A stretch of 64,000 nucleotides of DNA from Dyadobacter alkalitolerans DSM 23607 (GCF_000428845.1 NZ_AUAS01000001.1:434001-498000), one strand, 5' to 3'. Counted from the stretch's first letter, positions 8,884 through 18,281 are shown. Translations and numbers: made by a program. The notes: generated by a model not told the origin, from the sequence alone.

Positions 8884-9444
8884 ATGGAAGAAATAGAATT
8901 ATATCTGGATGACGCTAAGGACACCATGGAAGGCGCCATCAAGCACCTGATCATTGAACTAGGTAAAATACGCGCCGGAAAAGCATCTCCTCAAATGCTG
9001 GAAGGCCTTCAGATCGATTATTACGGTTCCATGACGCCATTGCAGAATGTGGCAACGATCAACACTCCCGACGCCAGGACGATCGCAATCAGGCCGTTTG
9101 AGAGAAAGATCATTAACGACATTGAAAAAGCGATCCGTAACGGAAACCTGGGCTTCGCGCCTTCGAATGATGGAGAAATGATCCGTATTTCGGTTCCGCC
9201 ATTGAACGAGGAACGCAGAAGAGAACTGGTGAAGCGTGCGAAAAACGAGATTGAGACGGCGAAGATCAACATTCGTAACATTCGCCAGGATGCAAACAAT
9301 TCATTGCGCAAGCTGACGAAAGAAGGTGTTGCAGAGGATTTGGTGAAGCTAAGCGAAGACCGCGTTCAGAAACTGACCGATGGCTTTATTACCAAGGTGG
9401 AGCAGATTTTCAATGCGAAAGAAAAAGAGATTATGGAAGTGTAG
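8884..9444 (+). CDS. frr: ribosome recycling factor
   Basis: 186 residues, the usual length for RRF. Recognisable blocks are LGKIRAGKASPQML, IAIRPFERKIINDIEKAI, and the C-terminal long helix KRAKNEIETAKINIRNIRQD, where the conserved Arg-rich face contacts 23S rRNA. With EF-G it splits post-termination ribosomes. It is co-transcribed with pyrH and ends at a strong terminator at 9471. Confidence 0.95.
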   Translation: MEEIELYLDDAKDTMEGAIKHLIIELGKIRAGKASPQMLEGLQIDYYGSMTPLQNVATINTPDARTIAIRPFERKIINDIEKAIRNGNLGFAPSNDGEMIRISVPPLNEERRRELVKRAKNEIETAKINIRNIRQDANNSLRKLTKEGVAEDLVKLSEDRVQKLTDGFITKVEQIFNAKEKEIMEV

Positions 9445-9470
9445 TGATTTTATATTAATAGCCTACCAAC

Positions 9471-9498
9471 AAAAAATCCCGCTTCCGCGGGATTTTTT
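9471..9498. terminator. bidirectional intrinsic terminator
   Basis: A perfect 12-base stem (AAAAAATCCCGC, TTCC loop, GCGGGATTTTTT). A-run and T-run flank it on both sides, so it can end frr on the plus strand and the decarboxylase gene on the minus strand. Confidence 0.92.
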
Positions 9499-9523
9499 GT
9501 TTACTATCATTCTAAAGTATCTC

Positions 9524-10516
9524 TTATTTTGAGGCGCTGAAACTTTCAAATCCTCTGTGGTTAGATTCTTCGTAAAGTCTCTCCTTAGGCAGGTTGCGGA
9601 AATAATCGTAAGTGATACGCAAACCTTCTTCACGGGTAACTTTTGGCTCCCAGCCAAGGATTTCTCTTGCCAGTGTAATGTCCGGCTGACGCTGTTTCGG
9701 ATCATCCTGTGGCAAGGGTTGATAAATCACTTTCTGATCCGTTCCGGTCAGCTTTATAATTTCCTCAGCAAACTCTCCGATCGTAATCTCAGCAGGGTTA
9801 CCAATGTTAACAGGCAACGAATAATCGCTCATTAGCAATCGATAAATGCCTTCCACAAGGTCATCTACGTAGCAGAATGCACGTGTTTGCGTTCCGTCAC
9901 CGAACACCGTGATGTCCTCACCTCTCAATGCTTGTCCGATGAATGCCGGCAATACGCGTCCGTCGTTGAGGCGCATTCTTGGTCCGTAAGTGTTAAAGAT
10001 CCTTACAATGCGCGTTTCCAGCTCGTGATAACGGTGGTAAGCCATCGTGATCGCTTCCTGGTAACGTTTTGCTTCGTCATAGCAGCCGCGTGGCCCGATC
10101 GGGTTTACGTGGCCCCAGTAATCTTCTGTTTGCGGATGAACCAATGGATCACCGTACACTTCGGATGTGGAAGCAATGATAAAACGTGCTTTTTTAACCC
10201 GGGCAAGGCCAAGCAGGTTATGTGTTCCCATCGCACCTACTTTCAAGGTTTGGATAGGGATTTTTAAATAGTCAATAGGACTGGCAGGCGATGCGAAGTG
10301 CATGATGTAATCCAGCTCACCCGGCACGTGTACGAATTTCGTAACATCGTGATGGTTGAACTCAAAGTTCGGATTAGGCATCAAATGCTCAATATTGCGC
10401 ATATCCCCTGTGATCAGGTTATCCATCCCGATCACGTACATGCCTTCTTTCAGGAAGCGCTCGCAAAGGTGTGAGCCCAGGAAACCCGCCGCTCCGGTTA
10501 TTAATACACGTTTCAT
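9524..10516 (-). CDS. UDP-glucuronate decarboxylase (UDP-xylose synthase), SDR family
   Basis: A 330-residue extended SDR. The NAD-binding [10 protein letters not shown] is at residues 8-17, the catalytic Ser sits in STSEVYGD, and the Tyr/Lys pair in YDEAKRYQE. The [14 protein letters not shown] block and [10 protein letters not shown] are typical of UDP-glucuronate decarboxylases, which convert UDP-glucuronate to UDP-xylose. The gene immediately upstream is UDP-glucose 6-dehydrogenase, which makes that substrate, so the two form a UDP-glucose to UDP-glucuronate to UDP-xylose route for exopolysaccharide or glycan synthesis. The spacing between them is 38 bases. Confidence 0.88.
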   Translation of the reverse strand: MKRVLITGAAGFLGSHLCERFLKEGMYVIGMDNLITGDMRNIEHLMPNPNFEFNHHDVTKFVHVPGELDYIMHFASPASPIDYLKIPIQTLKVGAMGTHNLLGLARVKKARFIIASTSEVYGDPLVHPQTEDYWGHVNPIGPRGCYDEAKRYQEAITMAYHRYHELETRIVRIFNTYGPRMRLNDGRVLPAFIGQALRGEDITVFGDGTQTRAFCYVDDLVEGIYRLLMSDYSLPVNIGNPAEITIGEFAEEIIKLTGTDQKVIYQPLPQDDPKQRQPDITLAREILGWEPKVTREEGLRITYDYFRNLPKERLYEESNHRGFESFSASK

Positions 10517-10554
10517 TTAAAATGAGATAGGTTTAATGTTGAAATTTGACTTCC

Positions 10555-11871
10555 TCAGGCCGGAACGACTTTTTCGCGTCCAATGCTGAAATAAGTGTAA
10601 CCCATTTCGCGCATTGTTTCCAGTTCATAGAGGTTTCTTCCGTCAAAAACTACTTTATTTTTAAGCAGCTTACTCATTTTTTCAAACTCAGGTGTACGGA
10701 ACTGCGGCCATTCTGTGAAGATCATTAGCGCATCTGCATCATCCAGGGCTGCATATGGTGTATGGCAGAAGGTTACTTTATCGCCAAGTATGTTTTTAAC
10801 GTTCGTCATCGCTTCTGGATCGTAAACGGTCACTCTCGCGCCGCCTGCCAGCAATGCCTGAATGTTTTCTAAAGCCGGTGCTTCGCGGATATCGTCTGTA
10901 TAAGGCTTAAATGCAAGTCCCCACACAGCGATTGTTTTATCTTTCAGACTTCCTCCGAAATAGTTGTCAACCATTGGCAACAGCTTTTTCTTCTGGTCAT
11001 CATTCACATCCATTACTGATTGCAGGATGCGGAAATCGTAGTTGTAATCTTTTGATGTTTTGGCAAGTGCCTGCACGTCTTTCGGGAAGCAGCTTCCGCC
11101 GTAACCAATTCCGGCAAAAAGAAAACGCTTTCCGATACGGCTGTCTGTTCCGATACCACGACGGATATCGTCCACATTAGCACCTACTTTTTCGCAAAGA
11201 TTTGCGATCTCGTTCATGAAAGTGATTTTCATGGCCAGGAATGAGTTGGCGGCATATTTTGTCATTTCAGCAGAACGCTCGTCCATGAAAATAACAGGGT
11301 TACCCTGACGAACCAATGGAGCGTATAATTTCTCCATTACTTTCTTCGCTTTTTCAGAGGAGGTTCCAACCACAACGCGGTCTGGCTTCATAAAATCCTC
11401 AACAGCAACACCTTCACGCAGGAACTCGGGGTTAGAAACCACATCGAATTCAACTGTTGCATTGGCTGCGATGGCTGCATGTACTTTTTCAGCAGTTCCC
11501 ACAGGAACAGTGCTTTTATCAATTATTACCGCGTATTGTTCCATAATATGTCCCAGATCGTCGGCAACTTTCAGGATATATTTCAAGTCGGCAGAACCAT
11601 CTTCACCCGGAGGCGTTGGAAGTGCAAGAAAAATAACCTCTGCATCCTTAATTCCTTCTGCGAGATTGGTTGTGAACAACAAACGACCTTCCGCAACATT
11701 GCGATCAAAAAGCACGTCAAGACCCGGCTCATAAATGGGAATTTCGCCCTTCTGCAAACGTTCAACTTTTCTGACATCAATGTCAACGCAGGTTACCTGG
11801 TTGCCCGTCTCGGCGAAGCATGTTCCCGTAACCAAACCTACGTACCCTGTTCCTACAACTGCGATTTTCAT
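10555..11871 (-). CDS. ugd: UDP-glucose 6-dehydrogenase
   Basis: 438 residues. The Rossmann motif GTGYVGLVTGTCFAETG opens the protein; the central helix and the catalytic nucleophile Cys261 in GYGGSCFPKDVQAL are intact; the C-terminal UDP-binding domain includes VWGLAFKPYTDDIREAPA and FDGRNLY. The enzyme oxidises UDP-glucose to UDP-glucuronate with two NAD+. It is the first gene of a two-gene minus-strand unit with UDP-glucuronate decarboxylase. Confidence 0.93.
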   Translation of the reverse strand: MKIAVVGTGYVGLVTGTCFAETGNQVTCVDIDVRKVERLQKGEIPIYEPGLDVLFDRNVAEGRLLFTTNLAEGIKDAEVIFLALPTPPGEDGSADLKYILKVADDLGHIMEQYAVIIDKSTVPVGTAEKVHAAIAANATVEFDVVSNPEFLREGVAVEDFMKPDRVVVGTSSEKAKKVMEKLYAPLVRQGNPVIFMDERSAEMTKYAANSFLAMKITFMNEIANLCEKVGANVDDIRRGIGTDSRIGKRFLFAGIGYGGSCFPKDVQALAKTSKDYNYDFRILQSVMDVNDDQKKKLLPMVDNYFGGSLKDKTIAVWGLAFKPYTDDIREAPALENIQALLAGGARVTVYDPEAMTNVKNILGDKVTFCHTPYAALDDADALMIFTEWPQFRTPEFEKMSKLLKNKVVFDGRNLYELETMREMGYTYFSIGREKVVPA

Positions 11872-11950
11872 AAAATGTGATAATTATTATATAGCTGTTT
11901 TGAGACTTATTAATTAACGTTAAATATTTGTACTTAACCAAGACGGCTAA

Positions 11951-11971
11951 CTTTTGAGGTATGCAAAAGTA
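11951..11971 (-). promoter_or_regulatory. candidate -7 box and inverted repeat upstream of ugd
   Basis: Read on the minus strand, TACTTTTG (complement of 11964-11971) fits the TAnnTTTG box about 90 bases before the ugd start. On the plus strand the same place reads CTTTTG(N7)CAAAAG (11951-11969), a perfect inverted repeat overlapping the box. I see no good TTG upstream element. The rest of the 212-base spacer between ugd and the acyl-CoA dehydrogenase is AT-rich without other clear signals. Confidence 0.35.
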
Positions 11972-12083
11972 ACTTTTTTTAAATGAATCCTCACCTCCTC
12001 TTGTAGGATTTGTTCGTTTACGGATGGTGATTTTTATACAAATCTTGCTAACATTGAATAACATAATATAATCATCAGCAAAT

Positions 12084-13247
12084 ATGGACTTAATAAAAGA
12101 GGATTCAGTTGAAAGCCAGCGGGAACAAACCTGCGACCTGATCCGTGAGACAGTCAAAGACTTTACAGCAATCCATATAAAGCCTTATATCAGAGAGTGG
12201 GACGAAGCACAGCAATTCCCTAAAACATTGTTTAACAGCCTGGGCGAATTGGGCCTGATGGGCATGCTGGTGCCGGAGCAGTACGGCGGATCCGGATTAG
12301 GATATAAAGAATATGTGACGGCGATCATTGAGCTTTCCAAAACAGATCCTTCGGTAGGATTATCCATGGCTGCGCACAACTCGCTTTGCACAAATCATAT
12401 ATTAATGTTCGGCAGCGAGGAGCAAAAACAAACCTATCTTCCCAAACTGGCATCCGGCCGGAACGTAGGCGCTTGGGGACTTACGGAACCTAACACAGGC
12501 TCGGACGCGGGCAATATGCAGACCGTGGCTGTGCGTGACGGCGACGACTGGATCATCAACGGCTCCAAGAATTTCATCACCAACGGGAAATCGGGAGACG
12601 TGGCCGTGATCGTTACCAGAACCGGTGAGCCCGGCGACAAGCACGGCGCCACAGCATTCATCATTGAGCAGGGCACACCGGGGTTCACATCCGGTCGCAA
12701 AGAGGACAAGCTCGGTATGCGCGCATCCGAAACCGTAGAGCTTATTTTCCAGGATTGCCGCGTTTCCGACCGTCAGCGGCTGGGCGATGTAGGCGATGGT
12801 TTTATTCAATCATTAAAAGTCCTGGACGGTGGCCGGATCTCCATTGCTGCGTTGGGCGTAGGCACTGCATTGGGTGCCTATGAAGCCGCGCTGGCTTATT
12901 CCAAAGAACGGAAGCAATTCGGCAAAGCGATCTGTGATTTTCAAGCGATTGCCTTCAAGCTGGCCGACATGTATACCGACGTTCAGGCATCCACATTGCT
13001 TACTTTTCATGCTGCAGCATTGAAGGATGCCGGACAAAAAGTGGCGCTGGCGAGCTCAGTTGCTAAATATCACTCTTCCGAAACAGCAGTAAGGGTCGCA
13101 AACGAAGCCGTTCAGATCTTTGGCGGATACGGATTCGTGAAGGATTATCCAGCCGAAAAGTTCTACCGCGACAGCAAGCTTTGCACCATTGGCGAGGGCA
13201 CAAGTGAAATTCAAAAAATGGTTATATCAAAAGAAATATTGAAATAG
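12084..13247 (+). CDS. acyl-CoA dehydrogenase
   Basis: A 387-residue FAD enzyme of the short/medium-chain acyl-CoA dehydrogenase family. Seen in order: the N-terminal helical domain (to about 120), GAWGLTEPNTGSDAGNMQT (FAD/substrate), IINGSKNFITNG, the C-terminal helical domain with YSKERKQFGKAICDFQAI and FGGYGFVKDYPAEKFYRDSK, and the catalytic base Glu in IGEGTSEIQK. It oxidises acyl-CoA to enoyl-CoA in beta-oxidation or branched-chain amino-acid breakdown; the exact chain length cannot be read from sequence alone. The gene is alone, divergent from ugd. Confidence 0.9.
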   Translation: MDLIKEDSVESQREQTCDLIRETVKDFTAIHIKPYIREWDEAQQFPKTLFNSLGELGLMGMLVPEQYGGSGLGYKEYVTAIIELSKTDPSVGLSMAAHNSLCTNHILMFGSEEQKQTYLPKLASGRNVGAWGLTEPNTGSDAGNMQTVAVRDGDDWIINGSKNFITNGKSGDVAVIVTRTGEPGDKHGATAFIIEQGTPGFTSGRKEDKLGMRASETVELIFQDCRVSDRQRLGDVGDGFIQSLKVLDGGRISIAALGVGTALGAYEAALAYSKERKQFGKAICDFQAIAFKLADMYTDVQASTLLTFHAAALKDAGQKVALASSVAKYHSSETAVRVANEAVQIFGGYGFVKDYPAEKFYRDSKLCTIGEGTSEIQKMVISKEILK

Positions 13248-13330
13248 TAATACAGCCGTAACCATCCATCCCCATCTTAAGCCGACGAGCAAGTTTCCGT
13301 AATACTGATGCATGAAGCAGTAGGAAGGAA

Positions 13331-13370
13331 GTCATGTTATGGCTATTTTCGCAATAGACCATAACCTGAC
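13331..13370 (+). promoter_or_regulatory. 5'-leader hairpin directly before the SPFH gene
   Basis: GTCA-GTTATGG-CTATT pairs with AATAG-CCATAAC-TGAC around a TTCGC loop, giving 16 pairs with one mismatch and one bulged A. The hairpin ends five bases before the ATG at 13376. No T-run follows, so it is not a terminator. It could restrain or present the start codon. Confidence 0.5.
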
Positions 13371-13375
13371 TTGAT

Positions 13376-14290
13376 ATGACCACTCCACTTATCGTGTTGC
13401 TTGTCCTCGTAGTGTTCACGATCCTGATGACCGTGAAAGTGATCCCGCAGCAAACCGCTTACATTATGGAGCGGCTGGGTAAATTCTACGCCGTCCTGCA
13501 ACCCGGCATCAACTTCATCATCCCCTTTTTCGACCGCATTGCCTATAAATACACTCTTAAGGAAACCGCCATCGACATTCCCGAACAGATCTGCATCACG
13601 CGCGATAACGTTCAGGTGCGTATGGACGGTGTCATTTTCATTCAGGTGATTGATCCTAAAAAAGCTGCATACGGCATTGCAGATTATACATTTGCCGTGA
13701 TCCAGCTCGCGCAAACAACCATGCGTAGTGAAATTGGAAAACTTGATCTGGACAAAACATTTGAAGAAAGGATGACCATTAACCGCGCCGTCGTGGAATC
13801 CATTGACGAGGCGGCTACAGGCTGGGGTGTGAAAGTTTTACGTTACGAGATCAAGAATATCACGCCGCCCCAGAGCGTTTTGATTGCTATGGAAAAACAA
13901 ATGCAGGCAGAAAGGGAAAGAAGGGCTGTTATTTTGCAGTCCGACGGTGAGAAGCAGGCGGCGATCAATGTTGCCGAAGGTCAGAAACAAAAAGTGGTTT
14001 TGGAATCGGAGGGTCTCAGATTGAGACAGATTAATGAGGCGGAAGGGGAAGCAGCGGCGTTGCGCTCGGTGGCGGAAGCCACTGCCGAGAGCATTAAGCT
14101 GGTGGCCCAGGCCATTCAAATGGAAGGTGGCGTGGAGGCGGTGCAGCTCAAAGTGGCAGAAAATTATGTGGAACAATTTGGGAAACTGGCCAAAGCAGGC
14201 AATACGCTTATTCTGCCCGCCAACCTGGCAGATATGGGATCATTGATCGCCACCGCGCTTACTGTTGTTAAATCAGAACAAAAGAAATAG
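13376..14290 (+). CDS. SPFH/band 7 (stomatin-like) membrane protein
   Basis: 304 residues: one N-terminal membrane segment (residues 3-20), then the band 7 domain (QQTAYIMERLGKFYAVLQPG, AIDIPEQICITRDNVQVRMDG, AYGIADYTFAVIQLAQTTMR) to about 190, and a coiled-coil Ala/Glu-rich tail (EKQMQAERERRAVILQSDGE). This is the QmcA/stomatin-like group that makes homo-oligomeric membrane microdomains. Its partner NfeD follows after a single base, the classic stomatin-NfeD pairing. A leader hairpin lies just before the ATG. Confidence 0.88.
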   Translation: MTTPLIVLLVLVVFTILMTVKVIPQQTAYIMERLGKFYAVLQPGINFIIPFFDRIAYKYTLKETAIDIPEQICITRDNVQVRMDGVIFIQVIDPKKAAYGIADYTFAVIQLAQTTMRSEIGKLDLDKTFEERMTINRAVVESIDEAATGWGVKVLRYEIKNITPPQSVLIAMEKQMQAERERRAVILQSDGEKQAAINVAEGQKQKVVLESEGLRLRQINEAEGEAAALRSVAEATAESIKLVAQAIQMEGGVEAVQLKVAENYVEQFGKLAKAGNTLILPANLADMGSLIATALTVVKSEQKK

Positions 14291-14291
14291 T

Positions 14292-14726
14292 ATGGATTTG
14301 TCTTTGCCGCAAATATGGCTCATCGTCGGACTGATCATGCTAATTGCAGAACTGGTCAGTGTTTTACTTGTTTTCGTGTTTTTCGCGATCGGTGCATTGT
14401 TCACCTCCCTGCTGGCCGCCATAGGCCTGCTCGGCAGCACTGAAAGTCAGATCATTGCTTTCTCTGTTATTTCGCTGGTCTCGATGCTTGTATTACGCAA
14501 GCATGCGCGCCGGTTGCTGGACCGCAAAGGCGCGGCGGAATACAATGAATTTGTAGGTGAAACTGCCATGGTCATCAAAGACATTCCGGCCCAGGGAGAA
14601 GGCAAAATTTATTACCGTGGCGCGGAATGGAAAGCCAATTCAGAAAACCACACCTCCATCACAGCCGGAAGTAAAGTGGTGATTAAAAAAGCAGACGGAA
14701 TTCTGCTCATTGTCGAAGAATCCTGA
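14292..14726 (+). CDS. NfeD family protein
   Basis: 144 residues: two or three membrane segments in the first 75 residues (IWLIVGLIMLIAELVSVLLV, then ALFTSLLAAIGLLG), followed by an OB-fold domain (EFVGETAMVIKDIPAQGEGK, WKANSENHTSITAGSKVVI). This is the short NfeD form without the ClpP-like protease domain, which works with SPFH proteins in membrane quality control. I chose the ATG at 14292, which begins one base after the SPFH stop; an upstream in-frame ATG at 14265 would overlap the SPFH gene. Confidence 0.85.
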   Translation: MDLSLPQIWLIVGLIMLIAELVSVLLVFVFFAIGALFTSLLAAIGLLGSTESQIIAFSVISLVSMLVLRKHARRLLDRKGAAEYNEFVGETAMVIKDIPAQGEGKIYYRGAEWKANSENHTSITAGSKVVIKKADGILLIVEES

Positions 14727-14750
14727 ATAAGGTCAAACAGAAACATTAAC

Positions 14751-14799
14751 AAAAAGAGGTTGCATATCAAGGATCATCTCCCCTATGCAGCCTCTTTTT
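14751..14799. terminator. bidirectional intrinsic terminator
   Basis: AAAAAGAGGTTGCATA (14751-14766) pairs with TATGCAGCCTCTTTTT (14784-14799), 16 pairs with one mismatch. A- and T-runs at the ends let it work for nfeD (+) and for the phosphatase gene ending at 14810 (-). Confidence 0.85.
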
Positions 14800-14809
14800 A
14801 TGCAACAAC

Positions 14810-16468
14810 TTACTTCTTAATCGCCTCTTCCACCGGATTTCCGATGTTTCCGCTGGCTGGCAAAATGTGCAGCAATGCAGAAATAGTAGGCGCAATATCC
14901 GAAACCGAAGTCCGGCGCAACGTTTCTCCTTTATTTATCCCCCAACCAAACATAACGAAAGGCACCTGCGTGTCGTAATTGTAGGGTGTTCCATGGGAAG
15001 TTCCCGTTGGCGTTCCGTAAAACCATCCCGGCTCGGCAAGGATCTGAATGTCGCCGCTACGCTTTGCATTCACATTGTTTTTGTAAAGTTCAAGCTGATA
15101 GGTGTTCAAAGGCGCTTTTCCCATGTCCGTCAGGTTCAAAACGTCGGCTACGCCAGGGACTTTGAGCAATGCTTCCCGGATCACTTCTGTCGCCATAGCA
15201 ACGGTTATTTTATTTTTTTGCAAAAGGGCGTGATCGAAATACAGCTGGTTATTTTCTCTGCTCAGAACGTATTTTTCTTTACCAAATGCGTCATCCAATG
15301 CTTTATCGACGGTCGCATTTACAACCCTGCGTTCGACCAGCCCGGCAGGAAGCTTATGCGCCGCTGCAAATCCCGGAACGTCCACAACGCCGTGATCGGC
15401 TGTCAGGAAAACGGTGTAGTCGCCTTTGCCCACCCAGCTGTCCAGGAAGCCGAAAAGCTCAGCGAATTCGCGATCCAGGCGCAGGAAATCGTCTTGCTGT
15501 TCTATGGAATTAGGCCCTACCCGATGCCCGATCTTGTCTGTCGACGAAAAGCTGATGGCCAGGAAATCCGTATCCTTTCCTTTTCCCAGATTTTCTCCCT
15601 TAATCGCCTCAATGGCCATTTCTTTGGTAATCGTGTTGCCCCAGGGCGTATCCGTGACCACACCAAATGCATCGCCAGCTAAACCAGCCAGATCATAAGG
15701 AAAGACAGGCCTTTTGGCGCCGGGCAATTTACCTTCCCAATCCACATCGTCTGGCGAGCTTTGTCCGTAATTATCCGCAGAAAGCAGCAATTGCCAGCCT
15801 TTTTGCAGATAAGCCGAAGGCATTTTTTTGCCATTATAATCCTTTACCCACTGTGGCAGATCATCCATATAATAGGTGCTCGTCACCCAGTTTCCTGTTT
15901 TGGAATCAAACCAATAGGAACCATTCGCAGTGTGCCCGCCCGGTAAAATAGATCCCCTGTCTTTAATCGCTATAGCGATCGTTTTATTACGAAAGTTGGT
16001 GGCAATCCTTAACTGATCCGAAACTGTGCTGGTCAGCAAATTTTTGGGAGACATTTTGCCAACTGTCGGGTTGTTGCTTCCTACCGTTTTCACCGTGCTG
16101 TCTTCCACACAATAAACGCTTTGCCTGGTAATGGGATCAAACCATTCATTGCCGACAATGCCGTTAATCGCTGGCACCGAGCCCGTATAGGCGGATGCGT
16201 GACCGGCAGCGGTCACAGTTAATGCATAACTGTAATGATTATTCCGGCAGTTGAAACCCTCATTCATCATTCTTTTAAAACCACCTTCCTGATATTGATC
16301 GTAATAGCGATACAAATAATCGTAACGCATCTGATCCACAACAATACCGACTACAAGCTTGGGACGGGCAAGGGGCGATGATTTCGGGGAGGACGCTTTC
16401 TTAGAAGTCTGGGCGAATGCAGATACGGAAAGCAGTATCAGCAGCGCTTTTAAGCATATTTTTCTCAC
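14810..16468 (-). CDS. PafA-like alkaline phosphatase, copy 1
   Basis: A 552-residue exported phosphatase (signal peptide 1-20). The zinc and catalytic residues of the PafA type are visible: Asp45 in VGIVVDQMRYDY, nucleophile Thr86 in VTAAGHAS, Asn in GIVGNEWFD, Lys/Arg in AIKDRGSILPGG, DKIGHRVG, TADHGV and the late His in SHGTPYNYD. PafA enzymes are periplasmic phosphate monoesterases of broad specificity that are not inhibited by phosphate. This gene lies 64 bases downstream of a close paralog in the same direction, with a terminator between them. Confidence 0.88.
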   Translation of the reverse strand: MRKICLKALLILLSVSAFAQTSKKASSPKSSPLARPKLVVGIVVDQMRYDYLYRYYDQYQEGGFKRMMNEGFNCRNNHYSYALTVTAAGHASAYTGSVPAINGIVGNEWFDPITRQSVYCVEDSTVKTVGSNNPTVGKMSPKNLLTSTVSDQLRIATNFRNKTIAIAIKDRGSILPGGHTANGSYWFDSKTGNWVTSTYYMDDLPQWVKDYNGKKMPSAYLQKGWQLLLSADNYGQSSPDDVDWEGKLPGAKRPVFPYDLAGLAGDAFGVVTDTPWGNTITKEMAIEAIKGENLGKGKDTDFLAISFSSTDKIGHRVGPNSIEQQDDFLRLDREFAELFGFLDSWVGKGDYTVFLTADHGVVDVPGFAAAHKLPAGLVERRVVNATVDKALDDAFGKEKYVLSRENNQLYFDHALLQKNKITVAMATEVIREALLKVPGVADVLNLTDMGKAPLNTYQLELYKNNVNAKRSGDIQILAEPGWFYGTPTGTSHGTPYNYDTQVPFVMFGWGINKGETLRRTSVSDIAPTISALLHILPASGNIGNPVEEAIKK

Positions 16469-16490
16469 GGTTCAGGAATATTTATTAAAC

Positions 16491-16524
16491 AAAAAACCCT
16501 TGCGGCCAACGAAGCCAGCAAGGG
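16491..16524 (-). terminator. intrinsic terminator between the two phosphatase genes
   Basis: On the minus strand CCCTTGC and GCAAGGG form the stem (16497-16503 with 16518-16524), followed by a six-base T-run toward 16491. It separates the upstream copy 2 from copy 1. Confidence 0.75.
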
Positions 16525-16531
16525 ACTAAAA

Positions 16532-18208
16532 TTACTTTTTCAATGCTTCTTCCACGGGGTTACCCACATTTCCGCTTGGTGGCAGAATGTCCAGCAATGC
16601 AGAAATTGTTGGCGCGATGTCAGCAATGGTGGTCCGGCGCAATGTTTCACCTTTATTCACACCCCAACCGTAAAGCAGGAACGGCACGTGCGTATCATAA
16701 TTATAGGGCGTTCCATGATCCGTTCCCGTTGCATATGAAGACGCGAACCAGCCCGGCTGCACAATCACCTGAATTTCTCCCGTGCGCTTCGCGTGAATGT
16801 TGTTTTTATACATTTCCAGTTGATATGTATTCAAGGGAGCACGGTTAATGTCGGTCAGGTTCAAGACATCGGCAACGCCTTCCATGGGCAGCAATGCGGT
16901 GCGCACAACCTGGTAAGCGTCGGCAATGCTCACTTTCTTTTCCTTCAAAAGCGCCTTGTTCAGATAAAGCTGATAATTTTCAAAAGCTGAAATGTAGTCG
17001 CCTTCACCATAGGCGTCATTCAATGATTTCACAACAGCACGCGTCAATGCGGTCGCACTCATTAAGCCAGCGGGCAGCTTGTTTTCTTTCCAGAATGCAG
17101 GCACGTCCATCGCGCCATGATCCGCTGTCAGGAAAACCGTGTAATTACCCTTTCCAGTCCACGTATCCAGGAAATTGAACAGATCGGCGAACTCCATATC
17201 CAGTTTCAGATAATTATCTTCCTGCTCAACGGAATTGGGCCCGAATGCATGGCCGATCCGGTCTGGCGTTGAAAAGCTTACGGCCAGAAAGTCGGTATCC
17301 GCTCCCTTACCCAGATTTTCACCCTTAATAGCCGCAATCGCCATATCCTTGGTCATGGTGTTGCCCCACGGAGAAGTGGTGATCACTGTGTAAGCATCAC
17401 CGGCAGTTCCGATAAGCTCATGCGGGAAAATGGATTTTTGCTCGCCGGAAATTTTACCTTCCCAAACCACATCATCCGCTGTGCTCTGCGTGTATTCTTC
17501 AACGGGCAACAACAACTTCCAGCCCGCTTTGGAATATTCCGAAGGCATTTTACGGTTGTTGTAAGCAGTTACCCAGTCCGGCAGATTGTCGCGGTAATAA
17601 GTGCTTGTTACGAAATTTCCTGTTTTTGAATCAAACCAGTAAGCGCCTGATGCCGCGTGTCCGGCCGGTAAAATTGAAGCGCGATCCTTAATCGCTACAC
17701 CAATTGTTTTTGAACGAAAATTGGTTGCAATCCGCAACTGGTCCGTTACGGTGCTGGTGAGCAGGTTACGCGGCGACATTTTGCCCACTGCCCCATTGTT
17801 GCTTCCTACGGTTGCTACCGTGCTGTCATCTGTGCAGTAGACGGTTTTGGCGGCTTGCGCATCGTACCAGTCGTTCCCAACAATGCCGTTAATGGCGGGC
17901 AGCGAACCTGTGTAAACAGCCGAATGTCCTGCGGCAGTGACGGTTAGTGCATAATGATAATGGTTGTTCCGGCAATTGAACCCCTCATTCATCAATCTCT
18001 TCAAACCGCCTTCTTTGTATTTGTCGTAATAGCGATACAGATAATCATAGCGCATCTGATCCACCACAATGCCCACAACCAGCTTCGGGCGGGCAAGTTT
18101 GCCAGGGTTAGCCGTGGCAGGTTTTGTTTTGAATTGACTAAAAACGGAGGGGCTGATGATGAGTCCTGCAATCAGTAATCTTAATGTCAGGTTTTTTATC
18201 AATTTCAT
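16532..18208 (-). CDS. PafA-like alkaline phosphatase, copy 2
   Basis: A 558-residue paralog of the gene at 14810-16468 along its whole length: LVVGIVVDQMRYDYLYRYYD, the Thr nucleophile in VTAAGHSA, GIVGNDWYD, AIKDRASILPAGHAASG, DRIGHAFG, TADHGAMDV and DHGTPYNYDTH are kept. All catalytic positions remain, so both copies should be active. The mature regions differ in the middle (for example LFNFLDTWTGKGNYTVF against LFGFLDSWVGKGDYTVF) and at surface loops, so the duplication is not recent. Signal peptide about residues 1-24. Confidence 0.87.
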   Translation of the reverse strand: MKLIKNLTLRLLIAGLIISPSVFSQFKTKPATANPGKLARPKLVVGIVVDQMRYDYLYRYYDKYKEGGLKRLMNEGFNCRNNHYHYALTVTAAGHSAVYTGSLPAINGIVGNDWYDAQAAKTVYCTDDSTVATVGSNNGAVGKMSPRNLLTSTVTDQLRIATNFRSKTIGVAIKDRASILPAGHAASGAYWFDSKTGNFVTSTYYRDNLPDWVTAYNNRKMPSEYSKAGWKLLLPVEEYTQSTADDVVWEGKISGEQKSIFPHELIGTAGDAYTVITTSPWGNTMTKDMAIAAIKGENLGKGADTDFLAVSFSTPDRIGHAFGPNSVEQEDNYLKLDMEFADLFNFLDTWTGKGNYTVFLTADHGAMDVPAFWKENKLPAGLMSATALTRAVVKSLNDAYGEGDYISAFENYQLYLNKALLKEKKVSIADAYQVVRTALLPMEGVADVLNLTDINRAPLNTYQLEMYKNNIHAKRTGEIQVIVQPGWFASSYATGTDHGTPYNYDTHVPFLLYGWGVNKGETLRRTTIADIAPTISALLDILPPSGNVGNPVEEALKK

Positions 18209-18250
18209 TGGAGACGCATTGTAGCGATAAAGGTTTCCTTATATACTGGG

Positions 18251-18258
18251 CAAAGATA
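18251..18258 (-). promoter_or_regulatory. -7 box upstream of phosphatase copy 2
   Basis: Read on the minus strand TATCTTTG matches TAnnTTTG, about 43 bases before the start codon. A perfect 15-base palindrome, CTGCTTT-A-AAAGCAG (18267-18281), lies where the upstream element should be and could be an operator or part of the neighbouring terminator. Confidence 0.45.
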
Positions 18259-18281
18259 AAGATGTACTGCTTTAAAAGCAG

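Noticed and set aside
14867-15682. 271-codon plus-strand open frame
   Set aside because: Antisense to the intact PafA-like phosphatase; composition is that of a shadow frame (Cys/Arg/His-rich).
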